Positions 1 to 11,097 of a stretch of 64,000 nucleotides of DNA are shown in pieces (positions within the stretch are counted from its first letter, which is position 1; each line of letters begins with the position of its first letter). This DNA is from Panicum virgatum (lineage: Eukaryota > Streptophyta > Magnoliopsida > Poales > Poaceae). Below the pieces are notes generated by a model. It ran no database searches and was not told where the DNA came from. It saw only the letters and a program-made list of their open reading frames with translations. The position numbers and the translations under genes were made by a program. Where the stretch lies: assembly GCF_016808335.1 (NCBI RefSeq), contig NC_053138.1:53102951-53166950 (forward strand), read 5' to 3'.

Positions 1-393
1 GCTCAACAAGCCACACAAGTTTATTATCTCTCATATCCGTGCCAAACCGACAATCGTCTCAAGGGTTGGGATGTTGTGTACAAGGTATCGCCACACGGTA
101 AATTACCTGTCCCGAACAATGAAGATTACAACATAGACCCAAACACATATGCCGGTGAGTTCTTTCAAGAAGATGGGCTAGATGGGACTTTTCAGATAGA
201 CTTAACCGAAGCGATGGGAATGGAACAGGACAATGAAAGAATTGATAACGACGATGCAGGGGATGAGGTTCACAATGTCAAGGACTTAGAATTACTAGAG
301 CGATTACGCTTAGACAATGGCAGTGATGATGACAGTGTTCCTCCTATGGAGATCGATGGTGATTATATTGACACACGTGATAGCGATGATTAG
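1..393 (+). CDS. TNP2-like CACTA transposase, C-terminal end (partial)
   Basis: The reading frame is open from base 1 to the TAG at 391-393. It gives the last 130 residues of a much longer transposase whose start is outside the window. The visible part begins with a VYYLSYPC block followed by KGWDVVYKVSPHGKLPVPN. That combination is characteristic of the DUF4216 region at the C-terminus of plant CACTA transposases. It ends in a strongly acidic tail rich in Asp and Glu. In the family this protein binds the termini and catalyses excision, but the catalytic core is not in view. The accessory CACTA gene follows about 180 bp downstream on the same strand. No disruption is visible here; whether the upstream part is intact is unknown. 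Confidence 0.78.
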   Translation, partial: AQQATQVYYLSYPCQTDNRLKGWDVVYKVSPHGKLPVPNNEDYNIDPNTYAGEFFQEDGLDGTFQIDLTEAMGMEQDNERIDNDDAGDEVHNVKDLELLERLRLDNGSDDDSVPPMEIDGDYIDTRDSDD

Positions 394-572
394 ACATATG
401 ATCCGGCTAATCCGGATCATGATGACTATTTTAATACATGTAAGAACTGTACTACTTAATTTTTTGTACTATTTTTGTTTATTTTAGTCATTGTACTTTA
501 TATACTAATTGTACTATTTTTAATGACATCTACTGATTGATTTACTCATTTTAATTTCATGAGATTGTTCGG

Positions 573-2993
573 CGATGGTGGGGCGCGGCAGAGGTCTGAT
601 GAGGTCACTCACAGACCTATTGGGCGGCAGATCTACTCAAGCAGGTGAGTCCTCCTAGAGGACTCGACGGACAGGCAGGAGAAGTCGGAGGAGTGGAGCG
701 GGTTCGTCGACGCGCGACGCCGCTGAGGACTCCGGCACGGCTTTAGGAGGGAGGGCTGGGAGGAGGAGCAGGCACAGGAGAGAGGTGCTCCTCTTGTGGA
801 GGAGGAGGCGGAGGTGGCGGAGGAGGAGGAGGAGGATCCCGGTGCTGAGGAGCACGAGCACGAGCAGGAGCAGGAGGAGGAGGAGGAGGAGGAGGAGGAG
901 GAGGAGGAGGATGGGGCAGACGAGGAGGAGGAGGATGATGGGGCGTACCTGCCGTCTGGGAACGAGGCCCCTCGAGGCTCCCAGATCGTCCGATACCTCT
1001 AGAGCACCGACCGGTCCTCCGCCTGACGGGAAAAGGTAAGTAAGTTTACAAGATTTCAATACGTTTCCTTTTGATATATTCAAAATCACAATTGACACTA
1101 ATACTATCTCTCAATAACTTGAGCAGGAACTTTGACATAGTTGTTCCAGGTGTTGCTCACAACCGCATGGCCAATGGCATCCTGGGCCTCCTCTGCAAGC
1201 GACACTACCCAGGCGCCATGGATATTGCTGGGGTACGTCAGCCAGCCTCTTCGTGGGAGCACTACATCGCCGCACCGGATGGACCAGATGAGGAAGGCAG
1301 GGCATTTGACAACAAGGCGCACCGGGTGTTGAACGAATTATGGGTAAGTCCTCATGGAACTACATTTACGAATACATCATATTCATTGCACCGGGTTTTG
1401 AAATAATGACTTTGTTCATGTTTTTGTGCAGGATTTCTACAGATGCGAGGAGGGAATGATGCCTAGGGCGATGCAGGTGGCTAGCAGAGCTTGTTACAAG
1501 CTGGTGGCGGATATGCTTTACGAGGCGCGCATCCAGGCCGTCATCGACTACAAGGCCATGATCGAAAAAGTGAGGATCTACAAAGGACCTGCGAGAGACA
1601 TCAGACTTACCCGGGAACAATACTTGCGGGTAAAGCTTCAATCTTAAGGAGTTACCAACTATGCTCCATTTGTTCTTCTTAAATGTATTAGATATTGATG
1701 ATGTGCAGGTGCCTCCGGGGTGGATTGCCAATGATTATCCGTGCTGGGAAATGATAGTGGACCGGTGGTGCTCGCAAGAGTGGGTGGAGATGCACGAGGC
1801 TGCCCGGTAGCGGCGTTTGCTGAGGCCAGGTGCATCGCACCATCAGGGCAACCGTAACCTCAAGGCGTACACGGCTAGATATGTATGTGAATTAATTTCT
1901 TTATTCTAACGCTCAATTCTGCATAATTTCTAATCATCTTCCTTTTTTCGCAGTTGGCGTCACATGGTGGTGTGCCTTGCACCCAAGTCCAGGCATACTA
2001 TTTGGCCCACAAAGGAAAGGCGACATCCGATGTCACCTTCAACCCGCAGGATCCGCCCGAAGTGTACAGCAACGCAAGCGTCCACAGCCGCCTCAGTGGG
2101 TACACCTCGATGGCACAAGAAGTTCATGGGCCGGAGTTTGATGCGATCAATGAGCCCATTGATGGAGAAGTCATCATGAGGGCGGGAGGAGGCAAGAAGC
2201 ATGGACGGTACTGGTTTGGCGACAGCTTAGTCGACACGGCGACTACTCCCACTCTCTCGCAGATTCAAGCCAGGAGTACCAGCTCAAGCCCTGCCATACG
2301 CCCACGGCCAGACACTACACAGACTCAGATTGAGGCTGTCAAGGTTATTTCTGTTTCATCCGTCGTTCCTCCGTTTTTACATATGTTCGCTTTGAATTCT
2401 AATCCTGGGATCAAATCCTTTAGGCCCAGATGGAAGCAGCCTTCCAAGCACGGCAGGAGGCGGCAGGGGAGAGGTGGAGGGCCGAGCGGGGCGACATCCA
2501 GCAAAAATTGGACCAAGCTCTAACATTTATGCAAAGCCTGGGCTCGGCGATGGGTGTTTCGCCTCCACAATTCCCTCCGGCCCCACTTGTTCGTCGTGTA
2601 GAAACTCCTCCTACCGTAAGTCATTTTGACTCCTATCGAGTTTCGGAATGTCTTAGTGACTTAGCATTAACCTAGATTTATTTAAAAATAATATCTTATG
2701 ATACATCTACAATGACTTAGAACTTGGGCTAATGCTTGTAGTTTCATTCTTGTGTAACTCAATATATATTCGCTTATGTGCAGAATCAATCGGCGGCATC
2801 CAATGATGGGCCAGTGAATCCTGACTTCTCACCTCCGGTGCAGCAGACTCAGCAGCCTCAGCAGTTTGTGTGGCCACCGCCTCAATGGGTGGCTTGGATT
2901 CAGCAGCAGCAGCAGCCAGGTTGGTCGCAGACGCCTACATGGCCGCCCCCGCAGATGTGGCCGCAGCACCCGCCACCGCCGTCGGGCCCGTGA
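573..2993 (+). pseudogene. CACTA accessory gene (Transposase_24 / Ptta-En/Spm-like), multi-exon
   Basis: This is the second gene of the CACTA element, comparable to TnpA-like accessory proteins that bind subterminal repeats. A plausible ATG at 573 opens a basic segment. It is followed by a long poly-Glu tract (796-925), then exons with good GT/AG junctions near 1035/1127, 1343/1432, 1629/1711 and 1880/1954. Conserved blocks include FDIVVPGVAHNR, the DFYRCEEGMM helix, VPPGWIANDYPCWEMIVDRW and YLAHKGKATSDVTFNP, which identify PF03004-type proteins. The tail is Gln/Pro-rich and stops with TGA at 2991-2993. An in-frame TAG at about 1809 (after HEAAR) probably disables it, so I call it a pseudogene. 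Exon borders in the first 600 bp are uncertain. Confidence 0.72.
796..925 (+). repeat. (GAG)n-rich trinucleotide tract encoding poly-Glu
   Basis: A GAG/GAGGAG-rich microsatellite lies inside the accessory CACTA gene. In the coding frame it gives a run of glutamates broken by Asp, His and Gln; the opposite strand reads as poly-Leu, which is a shadow. Acidic tracts are usual near the N-terminus of these accessory proteins. The length is probably unstable. Confidence 0.85.
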
Positions 2994-3228
2994 GTTATGT
3001 TGTATGGACTTGCTTTGTACCACTTTTCTGGATTTGTTTGAACTTGATTTGTATGAACTTGTATGAACTCGACCAGTACTTGTGGTTGTCGATGAACGAA
3101 ACAAGACTTTATTTGTATGTGTGTATCAAATGCCTGTGATGCTTATTCGGATACATGGAATAATCATTATGATATATATGATTTTCTGGAGTACCATATA
3201 CGTAATAAACAAACAAAAAAAATTAGTT

Positions 3229-3596
3229 CGGCACCTTTGCCGTGTGCAAAAACCATGGCACATGGCAAAGGTGCCAATCTTTGCCGTGTGCAAAAACCAT
3301 GGCACACGGCAAAGATTTGAACTTTGCCGTGTGCCACGCCAGCAGGGCACACGGCAAAGGTGCGGCCAAGTCATCCTTCCTGGCTGGCTACTTTATTTTG
3401 CCGTGGGTCGAGAATGGCACACGGCAAACCCTTTGCCATGTGCCCGATATATAGCACACAACAAAGGCCGGCTTTGCCAATCCCTGGTTGTCGTGTGTGC
3501 TTTGCCGTGTGCGGCACACGGCAAACGGTTTGCCGTGGGTTTTTGGGGCTTTACCGTGTGCACCTGGCACACGGCAAAGGGGGGTCTCCCATAGTG
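3229..3596. repeat. CACTA subterminal repeat array and right terminus
   Basis: At least a dozen short copies of TTTGCCGTGTGC and its complement GCACACGGCAAA occur in both orientations, some arranged as hairpins such as CTTTGCCGTGTGC...GCACACGGCAAAG. The block ends at CCATAGTG (3596). Such repeats are the accessory-protein binding sites in CACTA elements. Open frames across this block are artefacts of the repetition. Confidence 0.88.
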
Positions 3597-3774
3597 GATC
3601 TTTCATGGGTCGGGCATATTGTCGATATCTGTGATGCACAACTCATCCAGGTCAAGTGGGGTGACGGCAATACATCAAAGGTACATCAGAATCTTTCTTG
3701 TGCGGTCATTCACAAACATCAACGAGTTTAATTACCTTGTAATCTCATCCACTGATCCATGCAGGTGTTGCTTC

Positions 3775-3916
3775 TAGGGGTGGTAAAGGGCCCAACATTT
3801 TGAACTAGAAAATCTAAGAGCCGGGCTCTAATCTTATATAATTTTAAATTAAATAATTTAAGGACCTTGTTGGGCTGTGACGAGACCACTAGGGCCATGG
3901 CCCATTACCACCCCTA
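3775..3916. mobile_element. hAT-type MITE inserted in an E2 exon
   Basis: A 142-bp element has perfect 12-bp terminal inverted repeats, TAGGGGTGGTAA at 3775 and TTACCACCCCTA ending at 3916. It is flanked by a perfect 8-bp target duplication GTTGCTTC (3767-3774 and 3917-3924). An 8-bp duplication with these ends indicates the hAT superfamily. The interior contains GGGCC/GGCCC palindromic segments and no coding capacity. It sits in the coding part of the E2 exon that starts at 3765. Confidence 0.92.
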
Positions 3917-4639
3917 GTTGCTTCACGAGATAGCTTTGGTCAAGCGAAAAAGTATTCGAGAGATTCTTCAGGAACTAGGTGATTGGGTGCACGATGATGA
4001 AGACGAGGACAATAGGTCGTCTCATCAGGAGGACATGCGGCCTCAGGAACCCCCAGCTTCGACGGTATCCATCCAATTCCAAGCATGCATCTGGATCCCC
4101 ATTGCATTTAATTGTACATCTGCATGGATCAACAAACCTAGCTTATGTTTGATGCATGATACACAGGACAACATTGATGATGCCAGTGGAGGTGATGACG
4201 ATTCTGACAGTGGGACTACTGATAATGCTGATGCTCCTGTAGGAGCGACGGCAATGGGCCGGGTTGGCAAAATCATCCAGGCAGTGATCCGGACACTGGG
4301 TGGAATGCTTGCACAGGGCAAGACGACGATGTATATGCTGAGCAGCGCTGAGCAGCATGATGATGGCATCGGCACCGAGAGCGGAACCTACGACGGCTAT
4401 GACGACCGAGAATAACATCCAAACCTGCTTGCCTAGGATCCGCGCGGCGGCATTGACAAGGCAAGATGCAGGTGACGACGTGTTTCCTTTCAAGCATTTT
4501 GACGTTGTGCAAAGTCCTCAGGATCACCATTACCTCGACACCAAGGAGCAGGTGCGTAAAAGATCTGTTTTGCTTTCTAAGGTTCTTTATGATACGTACA
4601 TGTCAGTAGTTATTCATAAAAAAATGGTGCCTGACATAT

Positions 4640-5584
4640 TGTTAGAATAAATGGGCCAAAAGTCTATTAAAAATGATCAATAAATCCCAAGGCACATGAT
4701 TTTGGAAGTTGAGAAGGGTGTTGTCATTTTGGATCACCATTTGATGACTATTAACTTACCCGTGGTTAGTGACTAGTAACGGACATTTCAATGGCAGGGA
4801 GTTACTAGTTTTCATGGCATTAAGCTAGGCAGCCAAAGGTCCTTCACGGTGTCTTTCATGGTGCCTTTCATAGCATTAAGCTAGGCAGCCAAAGGCCTTT
4901 CATGGTGTCTTTTGATGGCATTAACTCGGGCAGCCAAAGCTCACGCCTGGGGCCTATAAAGAGGCATCCTTTCTCTGTCTTCCAAATGTACACGACACAA
5001 AGCTTCACCGTTGTGCTGCGTTTCTGCTGCCCCGTTCTGGTTCTTGCGCGCACGAGCACCGAAAGAGTAGGCCTCCGAAATGCTGCTGTCCGTGAGGTCG
5101 CCTACTCGGGTGAGGACGGCAATCACATTTTTGGGGAGTGTCGGCAGCGGCACGACTACTCGCTTTTGTTCTCGGCGGCGACGTCATCTCCTTCCTGTTC
5201 GGGCGACGGCGCGGCACGACTTCTTCCCGGCGCTAGGCGAATGAGCGTGATCGTCACTGCAACATCTCTGCATTGCATCGAGCGGGACGACTACAACAAC
5301 AAAGCACCATGTCACTTTCGGATGCTTCCGGCTCTACTGCTGGGTATGCTAATCTTATTCTCAAAGTTGCAATCTTTGTGATTAGCGTAAACACTATGAT
5401 CGACATGCTTTATTTGAGAGTTTTCACATGTCATACTTTGCTGGTTAGCACTAGTTTCATATTCATGATGACTTTGATGATGAATTCCTTTGATAAGCAC
5501 ATATATGATATCATGATCATGCATTTCTTGTTTGCGTCATATTTATGGAATAAATTAAACATGAAATTGCCTAGATATCTAACA
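4640..5584. mobile_element. Probable solo LTR within an E2 intron
   Basis: A 945-bp segment begins TGTTAGA and ends TCTAACA, a perfect 7-bp inverted terminus of the TG...CA type. It is flanked by CATAT (4635-4639) and CATTT (5585-5589), a near-perfect 5-bp target duplication. It contains a TATA-like GCCTATAAAG at about 4954 followed by a GC-rich stretch, as expected for an LTR promoter. It lies wholly inside the intron 4552-5612. The family was not identified; the TGTTAG start would suit a copia element. Confidence 0.68.
4808..4940 (+). repeat. Three tandem copies of a ~50-bp repeat within the LTR
   Basis: The phrase GGCATTAAGCTAGGCAGCC, followed by AAAGG...TTCA.GGTGTCTTT, occurs three times in a row starting near 4816, 4869 and 4916. 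Spacing is about 47-54 bp and the last copy is diverged (GGCATTAACTCGGGCAGCC). The array lies just upstream of the TATA-like site in the proposed solo LTR, where enhancer-type repeats are common. Confidence 0.8.
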
Positions 5585-7663
5585 CATTTCATGTCGACCG
5601 ACAATTAAACAGGGCGGTGGAAGAAAGTGGATCAAAAGAGTGCAAAAGAAATGGGCAATTCTTGAGACTAGCCTTCCAGGTAATAATTAATATTTGAGGC
5701 ATTTCAGATAGATTAGATTGAATTCACCACCTTTATTTATCTGAGAGTAGGCTAGGATGTTCAAATTAAAACCCTTGGATGCATGCATTGCAGACACCAT
5801 CTACCTGCGGGCGTTCGAGGATCGCATGGACCTGCTCCGGGCAGTGATTGTCACATCCGGTTTTTAAAAGAAAACCGAATGCATAGCTATATGTATGTTA
5901 GGATCAAGTTTCATACATATAGCGACATCATAATGGAATAATGAGCAACAGTGTCACGTAAAAGAGACTTACAACACTAACCGACTATCAGAGATATACA
6001 ACTTCTCCTGGAAACGAAGGCTCCACACTTCACAGGCAATCGACCGGGGTTGCGTACGCCTAGAACTCAGCAACATCTTCAGCTTCATTCTATCTTTATT
6101 CTCTGAGCAGTGTTGGTATAGCAAGGGTGAGCACATGTCGTACTCAGCAAGTATATTGGAAAAATAAATGACATGCAAGGCTTAAAACAAGGAATAAGGC
6201 TGGCTGAATAAAGCGATAAGCATTTTAATTAACAGTTGAACATTAGCAGCTATTTGCTATACATGTATGAAACCATCCCACATTTATGAAAAAGGAGTAT
6301 ATATATCTGAATAAACAATTAACTTGGAACATTTAATAACTGAATTAATCAATGATTTCCATTAAGTAGACATGTGAGGGTCCGAGCACTCTTAATCGTG
6401 AGCACGACTGATATATCAGTTTTTACTCTGCAGAGGTTGCACACTTTACCCACAAGTCGCGTAAAAGTTAAAAAGAACTTTGGACCCAACCATGCTGTGC
6501 TAGCTAGGCACAATACCACACTTCCTTAGGTGTGATTGCATAGGGACGCTACGAGGCCTTTACAAAGACTCCCTAACCAGTAGTAGCCCGCTAAGGTTTC
6601 AGCAGCTGCGTGAGTGAACCTCCCCAAGGCGTGACCAAAACCAAACAAATAATGCACCCTTGGTAGGCAGCGAACCCCTCATCACAGGCCCCCCTCATGC
6701 GCCTTTCAGTCAGCTACTAACAAGCTAGAGACATCTAATTAATCAGCCAAGATCAGAGCCATGTAGTCCTTGTGGTTGCGCTGTTTTCCCGGGTGGTTCT
6801 CCATGATTGATTTTAATAAAGTTCACAAATTCATCATATTGTTCCAAAAGATATTCATTAAAGTCTCACGTCATAAAAAGTAATGTTGTAGAACCACCTA
6901 TAACCATTGTTCAGCGGCTAAGCAAACTACCCCAGAGATTTTTATAGAAGAAACCCAGCTATTCAAGGACATGGATAATCAATAAGGATAATAGGTACCT
7001 ATCAAATTAATGCATTCAAGCGTAAAGTAAATGTTATTAGGACAAAGCATGATCAAGGAATATACTTGTCTTAAATCCAGATAATAACTGCGCAGAGTCT
7101 TCAGCTCTTGTTCTTGCATCTCTTCATTTTCACAGCTCTCAAACTGCGCTCCTTTCTACTCGCAATAAGCATCGGGCACAAACATACAAGAAGTAAGCAA
7201 AACAAGCACAAATAAGAAAAGAGCACTAAACAGAATAAAAGCATTAAAAGAACACAGTCGAAACTACGATCGCGAGAGTGAGAGGCAGTGGAGGCCTGCT
7301 CCTTGGTGTGATGAGTGATTGCCAACACGTGGAGTGGACTAACTGTGTGTAGTCGCGACTCTGTGGAGATTGCGCTAGTTCTTGGTCTGTGGTGTGCAGG
7401 TACACAGATGGCGTGGTGGCAGCGAGATGGTTTGGACAAGAGCGAGGCGCGTGCCGATGCACCATGCGGCGGCGTTGCGGTGGCAAGGAGCTCGACGACC
7501 ATGCGGAGGTGGGAGACCTTGCGGTGGCATTGGAGGTCTGACTGGATGACCGTGCGGTGTAGAAGGGCGGCCCAGATGCTTGGGCCACTACTGGGCCGCG
7601 TTGCGATCCACTCCTGACGACAAGGCGGGACGGCGTGGAGTTTGTTGGTAGCTCGGGAAAAAC

Positions 7664-8190
7664 CAACGGCTGGGATGCGTCAACGTCGGCCAAGTCGGAG
7701 AAGGATGGCGATGGCGTCTGGATGACGAAGGCGCTAGGGTTCCGGCGGGAGGTCGGACACATGGCGACATCGGGCTTGGTGGGTGTGCCGGAAACATCGC
7801 GCAGGAAGGTTTGGCGGTTCCTCCAAAACCGCCCCCGAACTCGGTTTCGACAGTTTTCCCAAAACTGCCCCCGTGAAGATTCCAGAAGGACGTGTGGCGA
7901 CATCGGGGCGATTGCGTCGGGTCGAAGCAAAATTCTCCAAGTCGTCGCAGCCGTCATATGGTCTTCAATGTATCTTTTCCGGTTTTGCCCCTAAGGGCCT
8001 TCTAGTTTAATTTCAGCACTTAGGGGTACTCTAGTCTTTAGAGGGAGACTTGGAGGATAGGAAAGGAGGGGAGGCTAGCAGAGAGGGGTGCTGCTTGCCT
8101 AGGGAATAGATGTGCGCGCCCTCTCCCTGCCTGCCGCCTCTTCTCTCCTCTCTCTGTTCCTTCCTCTCTCTCTTCTCCAGGAGATGATCT
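7664..8190 (+). repeat. 5' LTR fragment of the copia derivative
   Basis: 527 bp matching 11402-11928 without length change. It lacks about 300 bp present at the start of the right LTR and everything after the CTCCAGGAGATGATCT junction. It contains a CT-rich stretch near the junction. Confidence 0.82.
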
Positions 8191-10012
8191 CCAGAAGGGT
8201 GATGGTGGTGTCCCTGCGCCGGCTGCAGGCCCACTTCTAGGGAATTCGAGTTCTGATGACGATGGCGGCCCGCTCCCCACAGCTTCGACTACGGCCGATC
8301 CATGTCCAGCTCAAGGTTCTTCCTCCAGGACCCATGCTGAGGGCGGTGGCGAGGTGACTTCACCTTAGCGAGTACACCACCGAGCCCTGCGGGATCATCC
8401 TCCAGAGAGGATACTTGGGGACCTTCACCAAGGAGTTCAGATGCGGTCGAAGGTTACCTCTATCGCTTTCTATGCTCACTCTGCTTTCGTAGCCACCTTT
8501 GAGCCCAAAGATGTTGGACACGCTTTATCTGATTCTAACTGGGTCAATGCCAAGCATGAGGAGCTAGAAAACTTTGAGCGAAACCAAGTCTGGGTCCTTG
8601 TAGAGCCTCCACCAGATTGCCACCCTATAGGTACCAAATGGGTTTTCAAGAACAAACAAGGTGAGGATGGGATGGTTGTGAGGAACAAGGCTAGGTTAGT
8701 AGCTCAGGGTTACAGCCAGCAGGAGGGGATAGATTACGAGGAGACCTTTGCACCTGTAGCTCGTTTAGAGGCCATACGGATCTTTTTAGCCATTGCAGCT
8801 TCGAAGGGGTTCAAGCTGTATCAGATGGATGTGAAGAGTGCCTTTTTGAACGGGTTCATAGAGGAGGAGTTCTATGTGAAGCAACCTCCTGGCTTTGAGA
8901 GTCCTAAGTTTCCAGACCGAGTCTTCTAGCTTCAGAAGGCTTTGTATGGTATGAAACAAGCCCCTAGAGCCTAGTATGCGAGGTTGAGAGCCTTTTTGCT
9001 TAAGCAGGGGTTTGTCATGGGATCGGTAGATAAGACTTTGTTTCTCCTTAGGCATGGCGCTGATTTTCTGTTGGTTCAGATTTACGTGGATGATATTATC
9101 TTTGGTGGCTCATCTCACTCTCTTGTTTCTAGTTTTTTTGATGACATGAGCAGGGAGTTTGAGATGTCGATGGGTGAGCTTCAGTTCTTCCTCGGGTTGC
9201 ACATCAAGCAAACCCGGGATGGCACCTTCGTCCACCAGTCCAAGTACACCAAGGACATGCTCAAGAAGTTCGACTTCGGGGACCTCAGTCCCATGCCGAC
9301 TCCTATGGGCACTTCTACGGCGCTGGATGAGGACACTGAAGGTGTTGCTGTGGACCAGAAGGAGTACAGGAGCATGATCGGTTCGCTCCTGTACTTGACG
9401 GCCACCAGACTCGACATCCAGTTCGCGGTCTATCTCTGCGCGAGGTTCCAGGCTTCTCCGCGCACTTCTCACAGGAACGCTATGAAGAGGATTTTCAGGT
9501 ACCTCCACTACACTCCTAAGATTGGTCTTTGGTACTCTTCTTCCTCTTCTCTTGCGTTGGTTGGCTTTTTTGATGCTGATCATGGTGGGTGTCGGATTGA
9601 TCACAAGTCAACTTCAGGCACCTGTCAGTTTCTTGGAACTTCTCTTGTGTCTTGGTCTGCCCGCAAGCAAACTAGTGTAGCTCTTTCCACCACAGAAGCC
9701 GAATACATTGCTGCTGCTAGTTGCTGCTCCCAGATGCTTTGGATGAGACACACTCTCAGTGATTATGGCTTAACCTATGGCAGAGTTCCTATTTTCATTG
9801 ACAGCACCTCAGCCATAAGCTTAGCCAAGAACCCCGTCCTACACTCTCGCTCCAAGCATATAAACGTGAGGTTCCATTTCCTGAGAGATCACTATGAGAA
9901 GGGCGATGTCGAGCTGACCCATGTGTCCACTGATAATCAAGTAGCCGACATCCTGACCAAGCCCCTAGAACAAGCCACCTATGCTCACTTGTGGGGAGAG
10001 CTTGGCGTGTGA
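8191..10012 (+). pseudogene. Copia reverse transcriptase-RNase H remnant
   Basis: The frame matches the second half of a SIRE-type copia polyprotein: a short linker after integrase, the reverse transcriptase start ([55 protein letters not shown]), the [11 protein letters not shown] block, the YVDDIIFGG active site at about 9085, and RNase H with STTEAEYIAAASCCSQ and HVSTDNQVADILTKPLEQ. The natural stop is at 10010-10012. In-frame TAGs after PDRVF (about 8928) and after KQAPRA (about 8972), and another stop in the linker near 8367, make it nonfunctional. Gag, protease and integrase are absent, so the block could only have moved in trans. It shares domain order and many motifs with the element at 56.7-64 kb. 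Confidence 0.88.
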
Positions 10013-11097
10013 TACCCATTTTGAGTTGGGTAGTTGTTTCTGTAGTTTAGGATTGGTTTTCCTTTCTTTTTGCTTTTTCTTGCATTTTTGTGTACATATC
10101 ATTTTGCATAGCATTTGCTCATATGCATTACACTTGCACTAAGCTTCTCATGTATGATATCTGCATTTGCTTGTGCCTTGTGCTATGCTATGAGTTGTAT
10201 ATATGCTTTTGACCATGTGTAGCTAGCTCCTTTGAATATGTTCTATATTGGCTCTGAGCTTAGCTATTTTATTCTTTGAAAATCATAAAACATGGTCACC
10301 TTCAGGATCTGCTACTAGCATGTGTAGGCTTGTATGCTCATGCTATCTTGTTTCATGCTTAGTGGCTAGGTCCTTTGCTATCATATGCAACAAGATGCCC
10401 TCTTTTGCTTCATGATTGTTTTGCAAACTCAAACAGTTGGTGTGTTATAATTGGTATTCAATTTCAAAAATCCAACATTTGGTATATCATGCTTTGCTCT
10501 GAGTGAAAAGATCCAGGTGGGATTGTTTGCACCACTGATCATGTACCGAGACTGCTCCTCTGGAGAACTTGGACAAGGCTGTGAATGACTGAGAGTGTTG
10601 TCTTAAGCTTATGATGGTCCTTGACCTAGGCTTGGCACATTCGCTAAGTTAAGCACTTGCAAGTTTTCAACCCCTGGCACCATTTCTTGTTGAGAAATTA
10701 AGAGTTTTCTGTTGGTTGAGTGGCAGTTGCTGTGATATGCTTTGGATAGCTCACCTGTATGTTCTTGCTAGCACTAGCATGCTTGTTTACCTTCTAGTAT
10801 GCTAGGTCTATTCTGGTGATGCTTTTTCTTTTACAAATGACAAATGCTTGCTCATGATCTGTATAGATATATTCTTATGAGCTTCTCCATGCATTGTCTT
10901 TGTATATGCACCCTCATATGCTGTGCTGTTTCGACCCTTGCAAATGCTCTTGTTCTGTACCTAGAAGCTTTTTAGGCACGCATGCATTGCACTTCATGGC
11001 ATATTTCCAGGGGGAGCATCTAGACAGGGGGAGGTACCTTGGTGTGTGCCTTGTCAACAAGGGGGAGAGATTGGTGTATGGTCTAAGGGGGAGAGTT
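10013..11097 (+). other. Copia 3' noncoding region with polypurine tracts
   Basis: About 1.1 kb between the RNase H stop and the 3' LTR, T- and TG-rich, with no credible gene. From about 11010 it carries several GGGGGAG polypurine blocks (11010, 11026, 11050, 11086). The last, TAAGGGGGAGAG, lies directly before the LTR start and is the likely plus-strand primer. SIRE-lineage elements often have a long noncoding or degenerate env-like region here; I see no env-like frame. Confidence 0.65.

Larger units (their letters stand above)
1..3596 (+). mobile_element. CACTA (En/Spm-type) DNA transposon, right-hand part
   Basis: The window opens inside a CACTA element. It holds the tail of a TNP2-like transposase, then the usual second gene of the superfamily, then a noncoding stretch, and from about 3229 a dense set of direct and inverted TTTGCCGTGTGC / GCACACGGCAAA subterminal repeats. 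The element ends with CCCATAGTG at 3596, the inverted form of a CACTA terminus. The left end lies outside the window, so the 3-bp target duplication (expected GAT at 3597-3599) cannot be tested. The same subterminal motif recurs in the CACTA end at 24190, so the two belong to one family. Confidence 0.87.

Noticed and set aside
655..1098. Minus-strand frame with a long poly-Leu tract, membrane-like
   Set aside because: It is the reverse reading of the poly-Glu-coding GAG repeat in the CACTA accessory gene.
3082..3594. 170-codon frame across the CACTA end
   Set aside because: Its repetitive translation comes from TTTGCCGTGTGC subterminal repeats; no family resemblance.
7101..7957. Minus-strand frames of 133 and 237 codons upstream of the copia RT
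   Set aside because: They cross the solo-LTR/copia-LTR border and are partly duplicated at 11228-11668; they are LTR by-products.
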